Shown: piece by piece, positions 43,503 through 52,909 of the stretch
How positions within the stretch are numbered: the stretch's first letter is position 1
How the letters are laid out: each line of letters opens with the position of its first letter
NCBI RefSeq assembly: GCF_002886255.1
Contig: NZ_KZ614149.1
Coordinates: 2,046,001 to 2,110,000 of the forward strand
Direction: 5' to 3'
DNA: 64,000 nt
Source of the DNA: Alteribacillus bidgolensis
GTDB taxonomy: Bacteria; Bacillota; Bacilli; Bacillales; Marinococcaceae
Program-made: the position numbers and the translations under genes
The notes under the pieces: model-generated
Databases searched by the model: none
What the model saw: the letters and a program-made list of their open reading frames with translations, nothing else
Told to the model about the DNA's origin: nothing

Positions 43503-44882
43503 TTACTTTTGTTTTACTTTTTCCTGTCCTAACTCAATGGCTTTTTTCACTTGTGCAAATCCTGTTCCGCCAGCACTGTTTCTTCTTTTCACTACCGTGG
43601 AAGGCTTAAGCACTTCATAGATATCTTCTTCAAAAAGATCGCTTGCTTGTTTGTAGTCTTTCATAGATAAATCAAGCAGATAAATATCCTTTTGTATACA
43701 CAACAGTACCAACTTACCAACTACTTCATGCGCTTCTCTAAACGGCATACCTTTTGATGCTAAATAATCAGCAAGCTCTGTTGCATTGGAGAAATCGGAA
43801 TGGGTTTCCTTTTCCATTACACCTTTATTCACTTTCATCGTTTCAATCATGCCGGTAAATATTTTCACAGACCCTTTTACGGTTGTGACGGTATCAAACA
43901 TACCCTCTTTGTCTTCTTGCATATCTTTGTTGTAGGCTAAAGGCAGTCCTTTTAGCAATGTTAAAAGAGAAAACAAATTACCATAGACCCGTCCTATTTT
44001 TCCGCGAATTAATTCAGCCATATCAGGGTTTTTCTTTTGCGGCATGATACTGCTTCCGGTCGCAAATGTGTCGTCTAGCTCGATAAATTGAAATTCCTGA
44101 CTCGACCATAGAATAAATTCTTCAGCAAGACGAGAAAGATGCATCATGATCATAGAAGATGCACTCATAAATTCTAGAATAAAATCACGGTCACTTACCG
44201 CATCAAGGCTGTTCTCATAAATGCCGTCAAATTCCAACAGCTCTGCTGTATAATGGCGGTCTATTGGAAAAGTTGTCCCAGCAAGTGCGCCGGCACCGAG
44301 CGGGGAAATATTCAGCCGTTTCAAACTATCTTCGAGCCTAGTATAATCACGTTCTAGCATCCAGAAATATGCCATTAAGTGATGAGCAAATGAAACAGGC
44401 TGAGCCCGCTGCAAGTGCGTATAACCAGGAATAATTGTTTCAACATGTTGTTCTGCTTGTCCAAGCAGCGCTTCTTGCATTTGTTTAACAAGTTCCATTA
44501 TTTCATTCGTATGCTTCCTTAAATAAAGATGCATATCGGTAGCAACTTGATCATTTCTGCTGCGGCCTGTGTGCAGCTTTCCTCCAACCGGACCGATTTC
44601 ATCCGTTAAAAACTTTTCGATATTTAAATGAATATCTTCATTTTGAACAGAGTATTCCAGTTCGTTCTTGTCTGCTTTTTCTAAAAGTGTTTTTAACCCT
44701 TGTGTAATTGTTTTTGCTTCTTCATCTGTAATAATATCGCAGGCAGCCAGCATTTTAACATGTGCCAGGCTTCCTGTAATGTCTTCTTCTACCAGCTCTT
44801 TATCAAAAGGGATGGATGCCCCAAAGGCATCCACCCATTCTTCCGCGCTTTTAGTAAATCTTCCGCCCCATAGCTTTGTCAT
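43503..44882 (-). CDS. argH: Argininosuccinate lyase
   Basis: Splits argininosuccinate into arginine and fumarate, the last step of arginine synthesis. It has 459 codons before the stop from the start MTKLWGGRF at 44882. The superfamily signature GSSIMPQKKNPD carries the catalytic serine loop, and THLQRAQPVSFAHH holds the catalytic histidine region. The ATG overlaps the argG stop in ATGA, so argG and argH are translationally coupled as in B. subtilis. The frame upstream of 44882 lies within argG. Confidence 0.96.
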   Translation of the reverse strand: MTKLWGGRFTKSAEEWVDAFGASIPFDKELVEEDITGSLAHVKMLAACDIITDEEAKTITQGLKTLLEKADKNELEYSVQNEDIHLNIEKFLTDEIGPVGGKLHTGRSRNDQVATDMHLYLRKHTNEIMELVKQMQEALLGQAEQHVETIIPGYTHLQRAQPVSFAHHLMAYFWMLERDYTRLEDSLKRLNISPLGAGALAGTTFPIDRHYTAELLEFDGIYENSLDAVSDRDFILEFMSASSMIMMHLSRLAEEFILWSSQEFQFIELDDTFATGSSIMPQKKNPDMAELIRGKIGRVYGNLFSLLTLLKGLPLAYNKDMQEDKEGMFDTVTTVKGSVKIFTGMIETMKVNKGVMEKETHSDFSNATELADYLASKGMPFREAHEVVGKLVLLCIQKDIYLLDLSMKDYKQASDLFEEDIYEVLKPSTVVKRRNSAGGTGFAQVKKAIELGQEKVKQK

Positions 44883-46084
44883 ACGTTTACACCTTTCTTG
44901 TTTACCATGCTGTGTACTTTTGTCGGCAGTCCCCATAGTTCGATAAAGCCAACTGCTGCATTTTGATTGAATTCATCCTCAGGTGTATACGTTGCAAGCT
45001 TTTCATTGTAGAGAGAAAGGTCTGATTTTCTTCCTTCTACGATTGCATTTCCTTTGAACAGTTTCACTCTGACAAGACCAGTTACATTTTGCTGTGTTTC
45101 TTGTAAAAACGCTTCGAGTGCATTTCTAATTTGGGAGAACCATAGCCCTTCATAGATCACTTCAGACAGCTTTTTCTCTACTACTGGTTTGAAATGAGCT
45201 ACCTCTTTTGGAAGAGTGAGGTCTTCTAGTTCTTTATGTGCTTTAATTAATGTCATAGCACCCGGGCATTCGTATACCTCTCTTGATTTAATACCAACCA
45301 TTCTATTTTCTACGTGATCGATTCTGCCAATTCCGTGCTTTCCGGCAACAGCATTAAGCTCCAAAATTAATTCGTCGAGTTCGTAAGCCGTACCATTTAA
45401 TGCAACAGGTTTTCCTTGTTTAAATTCAATTTCAATAATATCTGCCGCGTCCGGTGTTTTTTCAATCGGATTAGTAAGCTCATATGCTCCTTCAGGAGGA
45501 GTAGCCCATGGATCTTCAAGAACACCGCACTCGTTACTTCTGCCCCAGAGGTTTTGGTCTACGGAGTAAGGATTGTCAAGATCGATCGGAATTGGAATCT
45601 CATGCTTTTTCGCATACTCAATTTCTTCATCTCTGGACCAGCCCCACTCTCTTACTGGTGCAAGTACTTCGAGATCAGGGTTTAAAGCTTGAATGGATAC
45701 TTCAAAACGAACTTGGTCATTCCCTTTACCCGTGCAGCCATGTGCGACAGCATCCGCGTTTGTTTGTTCAGCAATTTCAACAAGTTTTTTCGAAATGAGC
45801 GGTCTTGAAAGAGCAGATACGAGCGGATATTTTTGTTCATAAAGAGTATGAGCCTGCATAGCCGGTAGAACAAACTCTTCTGCAAACTCTTTTTTAGCAT
45901 CAATCGTATATGATTGAACTGCACCAACTTGCAGTGCTTTTTCTTTTACAAATTCAAGGTCTTTGCCTTCTCCTACGTCTAACCCTACAGCTACCACATC
46001 GTATCCATTATCGCTAAGCCACTGAATTGCAACGGAAGTATCAAGCCCTCCGGAATATGCAAGTACTACTTTTTTATTCGCCAT
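44879..46084 (-). CDS. argG: Argininosuccinate synthase
   Basis: ATP-dependent joining of citrulline and aspartate. It has 401 residues. The N-terminal PP-loop is AYSGGLDTS, and HGCTGKGNDQVRFE and GRSNECGVLEDPW are family blocks. It starts the argG-argH operon. A TGAATATTCA palindrome 28-37 bp upstream of the start (46112-46121) resembles ARG-box halves without the normal spacer, so arginine-repressor control is only suggested. GGAGGGAATT precedes the ATG. Confidence 0.96.
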   Translation of the reverse strand: MANKKVVLAYSGGLDTSVAIQWLSDNGYDVVAVGLDVGEGKDLEFVKEKALQVGAVQSYTIDAKKEFAEEFVLPAMQAHTLYEQKYPLVSALSRPLISKKLVEIAEQTNADAVAHGCTGKGNDQVRFEVSIQALNPDLEVLAPVREWGWSRDEEIEYAKKHEIPIPIDLDNPYSVDQNLWGRSNECGVLEDPWATPPEGAYELTNPIEKTPDAADIIEIEFKQGKPVALNGTAYELDELILELNAVAGKHGIGRIDHVENRMVGIKSREVYECPGAMTLIKAHKELEDLTLPKEVAHFKPVVEKKLSEVIYEGLWFSQIRNALEAFLQETQQNVTGLVRVKLFKGNAIVEGRKSDLSLYNEKLATYTPEDEFNQNAAVGFIELWGLPTKVHSMVNKKGVNV

Positions 46085-46472
46085 TTATAAATTCCCTCCA
46101 CCTTCATACATTGAATATTCATACTGAAGTTATTATTTTTATACATTGTTTTGCAAAAATATGAGAGGCCTTTGCCTCACCCTCTAAACAATAAGTAATG
46201 TATGTTTCGTTGTTATTAATTACTTTAACAAGGGTTATGACATTTTGCAATACTTATTCATAAAAAAGCATAAAAATTTATTTTTTGTCTTTAAAACAAT
46301 CCCATATACAAACCGGTTTCTAACATTAATATAGACGTGTGAAATCACAGTGCCTCCCTGTAAAATACTGAAAACATAAGCCTTCAATGTTATACTATAT
46401 TCATTCAACCAACAGAAATCGAGGATATTTTTAATATTATTATGGTATGAGTGAGGAAGGGGAGAGATGCAT
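46085..46472. other. Divergent intergenic region between argG and a small gene
   Basis: The region is 388 bp and AT-rich. It holds the ARG-box-like TGAATATTCA (46112-46121) and a GAGGC/GCCTC hairpin (46165-46178) that on the minus strand is followed by ATATTTTT and might attenuate argG. No ORF with coding character. Confidence 0.45.
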
Positions 46473-46787
46473 ATGTCTTGCAAATTTTTAAAAGATCAGC
46501 GCCTTGGAATTGAACTTCCCATTCTAGAAAAAGAATGGGAAGCTTATGAATCAGAAATGCAAAACATCATTTTAGAAAAGTGGGAAGAAATCCGCGGCCA
46601 GATCCCTGAACGAATTGCTGAGATCGAAGAAGACATTCATTCCAAACAAGCATGTCTTGATATAGAAGAAAATTTTAAAAAATGCTGTCAACTCAATAAT
46701 GAGATTGCAGAGCTAGCCTCCAAAATTAATGATCTCTGGCTTTGGTATCGAACGCATCCGACGGTATCACATGACATGTTCAGCTAA
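46473..46787 (+). CDS. Small hypothetical coiled-coil protein
   Basis: A 104-residue acidic, helical protein of unknown function. Residues of about 15-85 read as charged heptads (for example EKEWEAYESEMQNIILEKWEEIRGQ), with a Cys pair in FKKCCQLNNE. The ATG at 46473 is eight bases after GGAG; an in-frame ATG at 46467 is too close to that site. Its last 21 bp overlap the end of the convergent EcsC-family gene. I know no family for it. Confidence 0.65.
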   Translation: MSCKFLKDQRLGIELPILEKEWEAYESEMQNIILEKWEEIRGQIPERIAEIEEDIHSKQACLDIEENFKKCCQLNNEIAELASKINDLWLWYRTHPTVSHDMFS

Positions 46788-47609
46788 ATAGCGTTTTTCA
46801 TAGAAAAAACCAGCCCATTCGGAAACTTGCTTTGTTAATTGATAATTACAAGCTGCGCCTGTCACTATCCCAATGATAGGTACTCCGTACATCAGTTTTT
46901 TACGGAGAGCCTTTAATAGAAACAACTTGCATGTTTGACGAAGCGGCTGGTGCAGCCAGTCTGCAGCCACAATTTTTTCTTCTCCTTCATAAAACCAAGG
47001 AAATTCTTTTTCTTTTCCAGCTTCTTGTTCTAACTCTTGCCATGCTTGTTTCTGCAAGTTTTGCGGAAGAGAAGCTCCGTGAAATACTTTCAAAGCTATC
47101 ATCATCTCAAATGGATTCCTCAGGTCATATCCGTAACAAAGGGCACTAAGCTGGACTGTTCTTAAGTTGATAAGAAAAACGGCAGGAAGATCACTCGCAT
47201 TAAGAATAACCCCTCCCATTCCTGTCATTCCCCCTTGTCCGAGTGAGAAAAGGCGTTGTTTTGCCATAAACTGATAATGGATAAAATGAAGCTGGTTTAT
47301 TGTCAACCTTTTTAAATCCTGAATATCTTTTACATCTTCATCAAAAATACGCGCCTCTAAAATAATGCGTTTTTCCGCTTCTTCATGAAACCGTGAATGA
47401 AGAATGAATGACTGAGCATAAAATAAAAAACGGTCTGTCATATTAAGCAAGTATTTTTTTTGTTTTTGTGGCAATGTATTAATTAATTTTTCCAAGGTTT
47501 TATCAAACAGGCGTTTATACATATTATGGCTGCTAGACAACTGGTTTTCCCAATGAATGATTTCTTTATATCGTTGTTCTGCCCTGCTTTCCTGGGGCAA
47601 AGTCGCCAT
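46767..47609 (-). CDS. EcsC family protein
   Basis: A 280-residue protein related to EcsC, the third protein of the B. subtilis Ecs system. Here it is not next to an EcsAB transporter. The conserved block is GQGGMTGMGGVILNASDLPAVFLINLRTVQLSALCYGYD in pieces: a glycine-rich loop followed by an amphipathic helix. A hydrophobic patch near residue 250 (YGVPIIGIVTGAACNYQL) may contact membrane. Its start lies within the last 44 bp of the Lon-like protease gene, so the two are coupled. AAGGAGG lies 12 bases before the ATG, rather far. Function unknown. Confidence 0.82.
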   Translation of the reverse strand: MATLPQESRAEQRYKEIIHWENQLSSSHNMYKRLFDKTLEKLINTLPQKQKKYLLNMTDRFLFYAQSFILHSRFHEEAEKRIILEARIFDEDVKDIQDLKRLTINQLHFIHYQFMAKQRLFSLGQGGMTGMGGVILNASDLPAVFLINLRTVQLSALCYGYDLRNPFEMMIALKVFHGASLPQNLQKQAWQELEQEAGKEKEFPWFYEGEEKIVAADWLHQPLRQTCKLFLLKALRKKLMYGVPIIGIVTGAACNYQLTKQVSEWAGFFYEKRYLAEHVM

Positions 47610-50046
47610 CTTTATACGTTTCCTCCTTATCTTCTTGGGAATTATTTTCTAAAAATTTTTGTTGAGACAACGTATGAAGCATTTTCAATATTCTTCTTTG
47701 TACTGTACCGTATACAGTCTCTTCCGGATAGTTTCCATCCCCGTCTTTTTCGCCAGCTGGCATACCCGTTAAAATTTCAATTCCATCTTTAATCGTTGAG
47801 ACCGCCCATATGTGAAAGAGATTATTTTCTATTGCTTCAATTACTTCATTTCTCAGCATCAAATGCTTTACATTCTGGTGGGGAATGATCACACCCTGTG
47901 TGCCAGTCAGACCTTTTTTACGGCAGACATAGAAAAAACCTTCTATCTTTTCATTCACTCCGCCAATAGACTGTACTTCTCCAAATTGATTTACCGAACC
48001 AGTGACTGCAATATCCTGGCGAAGTGGAATTTGACCTAGAGAAGATAATAATGCATAAAGCTCCGTGCTTGAAGCACTGTCGCCATCAACCATGAAATAA
48101 GATTGTTCAAACGTTATGCTAGCTGCTAATGGTAAAGGATAATCTTGAGCAAATTCAGCCTGTAAATAGCCGGATAATATATGAAGCCCTTTTGTATGTA
48201 TGGACCCCGTTAATAATGATTCCCTATCAATATTTACGATCCCTTTCCGCCCCACATAGGTTCTTGCTGTTACTCTAGTAGGATGGCCAAATGAATACTC
48301 GCCGGTATGGGATACGACCAGGGCATTTAGCTGGCCAATTGCTCTGCCATCTGTTGAAATCATAATTGTTCCGTCATCTATAGCTTCATATAGCCGCTGT
48401 TCGCTGCGATTAGACCTAAAAAATCTTTCCTTTAATGCTTCGCTTATATGCCGATCTTTTATAAAGGATTCATTTTCTTTTTCCGCCCAATAGTTGGCCT
48501 CAATTAATATTTCGGTGACTTCATGAAAACGTGTAGACAGTTTCCTTCGATTATTAGCTAATCTTGTACTATAATCGATCACTTTTGCCAATGCTTCTTT
48601 TGTTAAGTGGTGCAGCTGTTCTTTTCTGCAAAAGGATGCTACAAATGAAGCGTAATCTAATTGATGTTTTATATTCCTTTCCATGTCTGTATCAAAATCA
48701 ACTTTCACTTTAAACAGTTTTTTGAAGTCTTCATCTGCTCGATATAAAAGCTGGTATAACGAAGGAGTACCAATTAATATTACTTTTATTTTAAGTGGAA
48801 TTGCTTCAGGTTTGATAACACTTTTCGTAAAAACTTCCGTGTCTTCATAGGAATTTTCCATACGCAGTTCGCCGGTTCTTAATACTTGCTTTAATGCTTT
48901 CCAAGAATAAGGATGGGATAAAACATCTGCAGCATTGAGAATAAGATATCCCCCGTTTGTCAAATGCAGACTCCCCGCTCTCATCATTGAAAAATCAGTT
49001 GAAACAGACCCGAACGTATTTTTATAGTCGACTTTCCCAAAGAGATTGGCATATGAAGGATGTATTTCATATATCACTGGCGCTCCTTTGGTTTGACTAT
49101 GATCAACTAGAACATTTACTTTATATCTTTGCTTTACGTCCTGGGACACTTGAAGAATTGTGTTCAGTTCTTCTTCTTCGCTTTCCTTTTTCGGTAAAAA
49201 TTGTTTCCAATGCTGGATGACATCCTGTTCTAATTCATTTAAATAATTAAGTACATTAGAAAATTCTTGATAATCTTCCTTCACAGAGGAAATGAAACCA
49301 TGAATAGATTGATGAACTAATTGTTCTTCTGCTTCTCTTAACTGTTTACGAAGTTTTCTTTTTGCAATCTGCTGGTGACGCAGCACTTCATTTACGTTTC
49401 TCGTTAATTCCTTGCTTTTTTTCATAACTTTTTCTCTAATGTCATCTGGGAGCTGGTTAAATGACTCATCACTATGGGCTTCTCCATTTTCGTTTAAGGG
49501 AATAGCAACGACCCCTTGCTGACTTCTTTCAATGGTAAACTCCTGCTCCCTTGCCTGTTTTTCAAGATCGCTCCATTTTTTGTTCATCAATTCTTCATGC
49601 TGCTGTGCCATTTCCACTTTCTTGCGCTCGAACGGTTTCCCCGTTAGAACTTTTTCAATTTCATCCTCAATATCCTGCACAAGTTCTTCTACATCCTGAG
49701 CAAACACACTTCCTGTTCCTGCGGGCATAGAAATCGCTTTTGGTTTATCCGGATTTTGAAAATTGTATGTATAAACCCAATCCGGCGGTGTTTCTTTCGC
49801 CATTGCTGTTTCTTTTGTTTTTCTTTTTGCATATGTAGTTTTCCCTGTTCCACTCGGGCCAGTTAAAAACAGGTGATGGCCTTCGTTTCTTACATTCAGT
49901 CCAAAATCCATCGCTTTAACGGCACGATGCTGTCCAATGATTCCTTTGTTTTCTTGTTCAATTTCTGCCGTTGTTTCAAACGAAAACATCTCTGGATCAC
50001 ATCGTTCTGCAAGATTGTTTATATTAACTTTTAAATCGGTCCGCAT
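47566..50046 (-). CDS. Lon-like ATP-dependent protease (LonBA/YcbZ type)
   Basis: An 826-residue soluble protein with an N-terminal region, a P-loop (LTGPSGTGKTT, about 63-72), a long charged coiled-coil insert (about 150-320), and a C-terminal Lon protease domain. The catalytic dyad is visible: S657 in DGDSASS and K700 in GGVNEKIEGF. The Ser-Lys spacing of 43 equals that of E. coli Lon. The insert and DGDSAS (instead of DGPSAG) place it in the LonBA/YcbZ-like group rather than LonA. The start is ATG 50046 after GGAGGTATGG. Substrates are unknown. Coupled to the EcsC-family gene. Confidence 0.88.
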   Translation of the reverse strand: MRTDLKVNINNLAERCDPEMFSFETTAEIEQENKGIIGQHRAVKAMDFGLNVRNEGHHLFLTGPSGTGKTTYAKRKTKETAMAKETPPDWVYTYNFQNPDKPKAISMPAGTGSVFAQDVEELVQDIEDEIEKVLTGKPFERKKVEMAQQHEELMNKKWSDLEKQAREQEFTIERSQQGVVAIPLNENGEAHSDESFNQLPDDIREKVMKKSKELTRNVNEVLRHQQIAKRKLRKQLREAEEQLVHQSIHGFISSVKEDYQEFSNVLNYLNELEQDVIQHWKQFLPKKESEEEELNTILQVSQDVKQRYKVNVLVDHSQTKGAPVIYEIHPSYANLFGKVDYKNTFGSVSTDFSMMRAGSLHLTNGGYLILNAADVLSHPYSWKALKQVLRTGELRMENSYEDTEVFTKSVIKPEAIPLKIKVILIGTPSLYQLLYRADEDFKKLFKVKVDFDTDMERNIKHQLDYASFVASFCRKEQLHHLTKEALAKVIDYSTRLANNRRKLSTRFHEVTEILIEANYWAEKENESFIKDRHISEALKERFFRSNRSEQRLYEAIDDGTIMISTDGRAIGQLNALVVSHTGEYSFGHPTRVTARTYVGRKGIVNIDRESLLTGSIHTKGLHILSGYLQAEFAQDYPLPLAASITFEQSYFMVDGDSASSTELYALLSSLGQIPLRQDIAVTGSVNQFGEVQSIGGVNEKIEGFFYVCRKKGLTGTQGVIIPHQNVKHLMLRNEVIEAIENNLFHIWAVSTIKDGIEILTGMPAGEKDGDGNYPEETVYGTVQRRILKMLHTLSQQKFLENNSQEDKEETYKDGDFAPGKQGRTTI

Positions 50047-50197
50047 TCCATACCTCCATTCATTATTATTTATGGTTGTTACTAAGTATTCGAGAATAAA
50101 GACTAATTTCCTTTTAAAGGAATCAGAAATCTTAACCTGTTCGATTAATTTGGTTATGCGAAAAACTTGGCTTGTGATAATATACATTTTTACATGT

Positions 50198-50290
50198 TTA
50201 GAAAGACTCGGTTTGTCGCCAAGTCCTTATTAGCGAAAGCCTTAGTTTTTCTTATCTTTAATCCTTTAATGAAGTTAAACTTTCTTAAAA
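50198..50290 (+). repeat. Repeat B, full-length diverged copy
   Basis: TTTAGAAAGACTCGGTTTGTCG, CCAAGTCCTTATTAGCG and AGTTAAACTTTCTTAAA match along the whole length. A further left-end fragment, GCGAAAAACTTGGCTTGTG, lies just before it (50158-50176). Confidence 0.8.
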
Positions 50291-50296
50291 AGTATA

Positions 50297-50345
50297 AAAA
50301 AGGCCTATCCTTCTAGCATATTAAGCGTTAGAAGAAAAGGCTTTT
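50297..50345 (-). terminator. Terminator of ackA
   Basis: On the minus strand AAGCCTTTTCTTCTAACG pairs imperfectly with TGCTAGAAGGATAGGCC. TTTTTTATA follows. Confidence 0.75.
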
Positions 50346-50355
50346 ATTTATTTTA

Positions 50356-51540
50356 CTAGCCGAGACGCAGGGTGTCCCTGGCAATCATTACTTCTTCATT
50401 TGTAGGGACGATAAGAACATTAACCGGAGAACCTTCTTTATTAATAAAAGCTTCTTCTCCCCGAATATCGTTTTTCTTTTCATCAAATTGTACACCCATA
50501 AATTCAAGGCCTTTGCATACTTTTTCCCGAATGGTCAAACTGTTTTCGCCTACCCCTGCAGTAAACACTATTGCGTCTAGGCCATTCATGCTTGCTGCAT
50601 ATGCACCTATATACTTATGAATCCTTGTTGTATAAATGTCTAGAGCCGTTTGAGCTTTTTCATCGCCCTCTTTTGCATGTTCTTCAATGTCACGAAGGTC
50701 ACTTGAAAATTCACTTAATCCTAACATACCGCTTTCTTTATTGAATACAGAAATAATCTCTTCGGCAGTTTGTCCCGTTTTTTCCATTAAAAATGGAATC
50801 AGTGCCGGGTCTACATTTCCAGTACGCGTGCCCATCGTTACTCCTGCAAGCGGCGTAAAACCCATAGACGTATCGACAGATTTACCGCCGTCGATCGCTG
50901 TAATGCTAGCTCCGTTTCCTATGTGGCAGGAGATAATCTTTAGATCCTTTTGCGGCTGCTCCATTAGTTCTGCTGCACGCTGGCCGACATATTTATGAGA
51001 GGTACCATGAAAACCATATTTGCGAATGCCATATTTCTCATAATACTCATAAGGTACACTGTATAAGTATTTTTCTTTTGGCATCGTTTGATGAAATGCC
51101 GTGTCAAATACGGCTACAGATGGTACATTTGGAAGAATTTCTTTGAATGCTTTAATGCCGATAATATTGGCAGGGTTATGAAGCGGGGCAAGTTCACTTA
51201 CTTCTTCAATCCCTTTTAAAACTTCTTCCTCTATTAAAACAGAATCAGAAAACTTTTCTCCCCCGTGAACCACGCGGTGTCCAATTCCGTTGATTTCGTC
51301 TAATGATTCGATAATACGGTGTGCAGTGAGACCTTCTAATAACTTTTTAACTGCTGCGGAGTGATCTGGAATCGGCGTTGTTTCACTTACTTTTTCCCCA
51401 TCTACTTCTATCGTAATTTTAGGACCGTCAAGCCCGATTCTTTCTACGAGACCTTTGGTTATCACTTCTTCTTCAGGCATATTTAGCAGCTGAAATTTTA
51501 AAGACGAGCTGCCTGCATTAATAGCCATGATTTTCGCCAT
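50356..51540 (-). CDS. ackA: Acetate kinase
   Basis: Interconverts acetyl phosphate and ADP with acetate and ATP, giving overflow acetate. It has 394 residues. The N-terminal MAINAGSSSLKFQLL is the kinase signature 1, FHGTSHKYV and TPLAGVTMGTRTGNVDP the active-site segments, and GVGENS near the C-terminus the nucleotide loop. GGAGCATTTTTTC precedes the ATG. B. subtilis ackA is activated by CcpA. A GGAAACGCCTACA sequence (51686-51698, minus) keeps the cre core but mismatches elsewhere. Confidence 0.96.
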   Translation of the reverse strand: MAKIMAINAGSSSLKFQLLNMPEEEVITKGLVERIGLDGPKITIEVDGEKVSETTPIPDHSAAVKKLLEGLTAHRIIESLDEINGIGHRVVHGGEKFSDSVLIEEEVLKGIEEVSELAPLHNPANIIGIKAFKEILPNVPSVAVFDTAFHQTMPKEKYLYSVPYEYYEKYGIRKYGFHGTSHKYVGQRAAELMEQPQKDLKIISCHIGNGASITAIDGGKSVDTSMGFTPLAGVTMGTRTGNVDPALIPFLMEKTGQTAEEIISVFNKESGMLGLSEFSSDLRDIEEHAKEGDEKAQTALDIYTTRIHKYIGAYAASMNGLDAIVFTAGVGENSLTIREKVCKGLEFMGVQFDEKKNDIRGEEAFINKEGSPVNVLIVPTNEEVMIARDTLRLG

Positions 51541-51711
51541 GAAAAAATGCTCCTTTTCTATAAATTAACGCTTTTCTCGTTATGTTTTGATTTACCTCCT
51601 CTATTTAAACACCCGGCCTTTCCAATTGCAAGCAGACCCTTGGTATATCAGTGAAATTCAATACATTCATTAAATTCAGATATGTAGGCGTTTCCTTCAT
51701 TTATTGAGATG

Positions 51712-51744
51712 CAAAAAAACAGCGACCTTTTCTAAGGTACGCTG
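51712..51744 (-). terminator. Terminator of ytxK
   Basis: CAGCGTACCTT and AAGGTCGCTG pair with one bulge around a 4-base loop. TTTTTTTGC follows on the minus strand. Confidence 0.85.
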
Positions 51745-51753
51745 CTTTGCATA

Positions 51754-52746
51754 CTAAGAAGTAAAACCTTGTTCTTGAAACCATTTATCCATTTGCTGCA
51801 CCATGTCTAAAAGGGCGTCTTGTTTAGAAAAAGATGGGAGCTCAGCAAGTAAAGCCTGTCCTGGCTGAACGACGTTCGGTCCTTTTTTCTGAAGGAGCCA
51901 AATGCTTTTTCCGAATTGTTCCGTTTTAAACATTGAGGAAGGCAGCTGCAAAAGACCAAGTATAACAGCTTCATCTTTAATATACTGATGCAATACAGGT
52001 GCTTGTTCACTCTCAAACATAAAGTTAGGGATGAGAAGTACTAGAAATCCGCCTTCTTTTAAATGGGTTATGCTCTTTTCAATCAATAAATGATGAACAT
52101 AGGAGTGGCCATCCTTGGCCTTTAACGTGAAAGACTCAGCCACTTCGTCTTTTGGATAATAGCCTGCCGGAAGATCGGATACGACCACATCGACTGGCGG
52201 AGATGCAAGCTGCTCAATGCTGTCTTGGTGGAAAAGTTCTACGTCATGCTCTTGTAAGTTAGAGAGAACATAAGCAATGTTCAGCAAGGTTTCATCTACT
52301 TCTGCACCATAAGCTAGACTTTCTTTTGAGAGTTGATTTAATACAGCACTCAAAAGGTTAGCAGTCCCGGCAGCAGGGTCTAGCAGTGCCAATGATTCTT
52401 TTTTAGAAGTTAATTTGTTAACGAGATACCCCATAAACATTGCAACCGCATCAGGCGTCATGGCATGGTGAGGCTGAACCGCTTCTTTCATTCCTTTTAT
52501 GACTGCAAGCTGAAATGCTTTACGGATTTCTTCTTTTTTCATTTCTTTCGGCAGTTCTTCTGTTATTTTCTTTTCCAGCCGTTTTTTTTCTTCGTCAGGC
52601 AGAGATTGTATGACGGCCTGCTGAAAAATATTTTCTCCGCTCTCAGCTAACGCTTCTAAGTATGTCATCTCTGAATGACTTTGAATAGAAACAGCCATGT
52701 CATCAATCAAGGCATGCAGCTTTTCTACTTCGGTTACCGGTTGCAT
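51754..52746 (-). CDS. ytxK: Class I SAM-dependent DNA methyltransferase-like protein YtxK
   Basis: A 330-residue protein with the N6-adenine methyltransferase fold. The SAM loop is LLDPAAGTANLLSAV, and the catalytic-loop position reads VVVSDLPAGYYP instead of the usual NPPY. The role in B. subtilis is unknown; it may methylate DNA or another substrate, and the altered NPPY-like motif leaves activity uncertain. No target-recognition or restriction gene is nearby. The start is ATG 52746 after GGAAAGGG; the frame to 52932 runs through the tpx terminator. The order ackA-ytxK-tpx matches B. subtilis. Confidence 0.88.
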   Translation of the reverse strand: MQPVTEVEKLHALIDDMAVSIQSHSEMTYLEALAESGENIFQQAVIQSLPDEEKKRLEKKITEELPKEMKKEEIRKAFQLAVIKGMKEAVQPHHAMTPDAVAMFMGYLVNKLTSKKESLALLDPAAGTANLLSAVLNQLSKESLAYGAEVDETLLNIAYVLSNLQEHDVELFHQDSIEQLASPPVDVVVSDLPAGYYPKDEVAESFTLKAKDGHSYVHHLLIEKSITHLKEGGFLVLLIPNFMFESEQAPVLHQYIKDEAVILGLLQLPSSMFKTEQFGKSIWLLQKKGPNVVQPGQALLAELPSFSKQDALLDMVQQMDKWFQEQGFTS

Positions 52747-52850
52747 GATATATCGCCCTTTCCACGAAATTCTATCTCTTATATTGTTCGAGTTTTCATG
52801 TCTTTTCCCTTCGAAAGTATAGCAAAAATAAAAGGACAAGGACAATAAAA

Positions 52851-52884
52851 ACCCCATTCCTATTAAATAAGGAACAGGGCTGAC
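52851..52884 (-). terminator. Terminator of tpx
   Basis: CCCTGTTCC and GGAATGGGG pair with one wobble. TTTTTATT follows on the minus strand. Confidence 0.75.
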
Positions 52885-52909
52885 ACGTCTTTTTTTATAA
52901 ATCCTCGAT

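Noticed and set aside
46112..46121. TGAATATTCA upstream of argG as an ARG box
   Set aside because: The half-sites lack the usual spacer and no second box is visible, so I mention it only as a weak possibility and do not list it as an operator.
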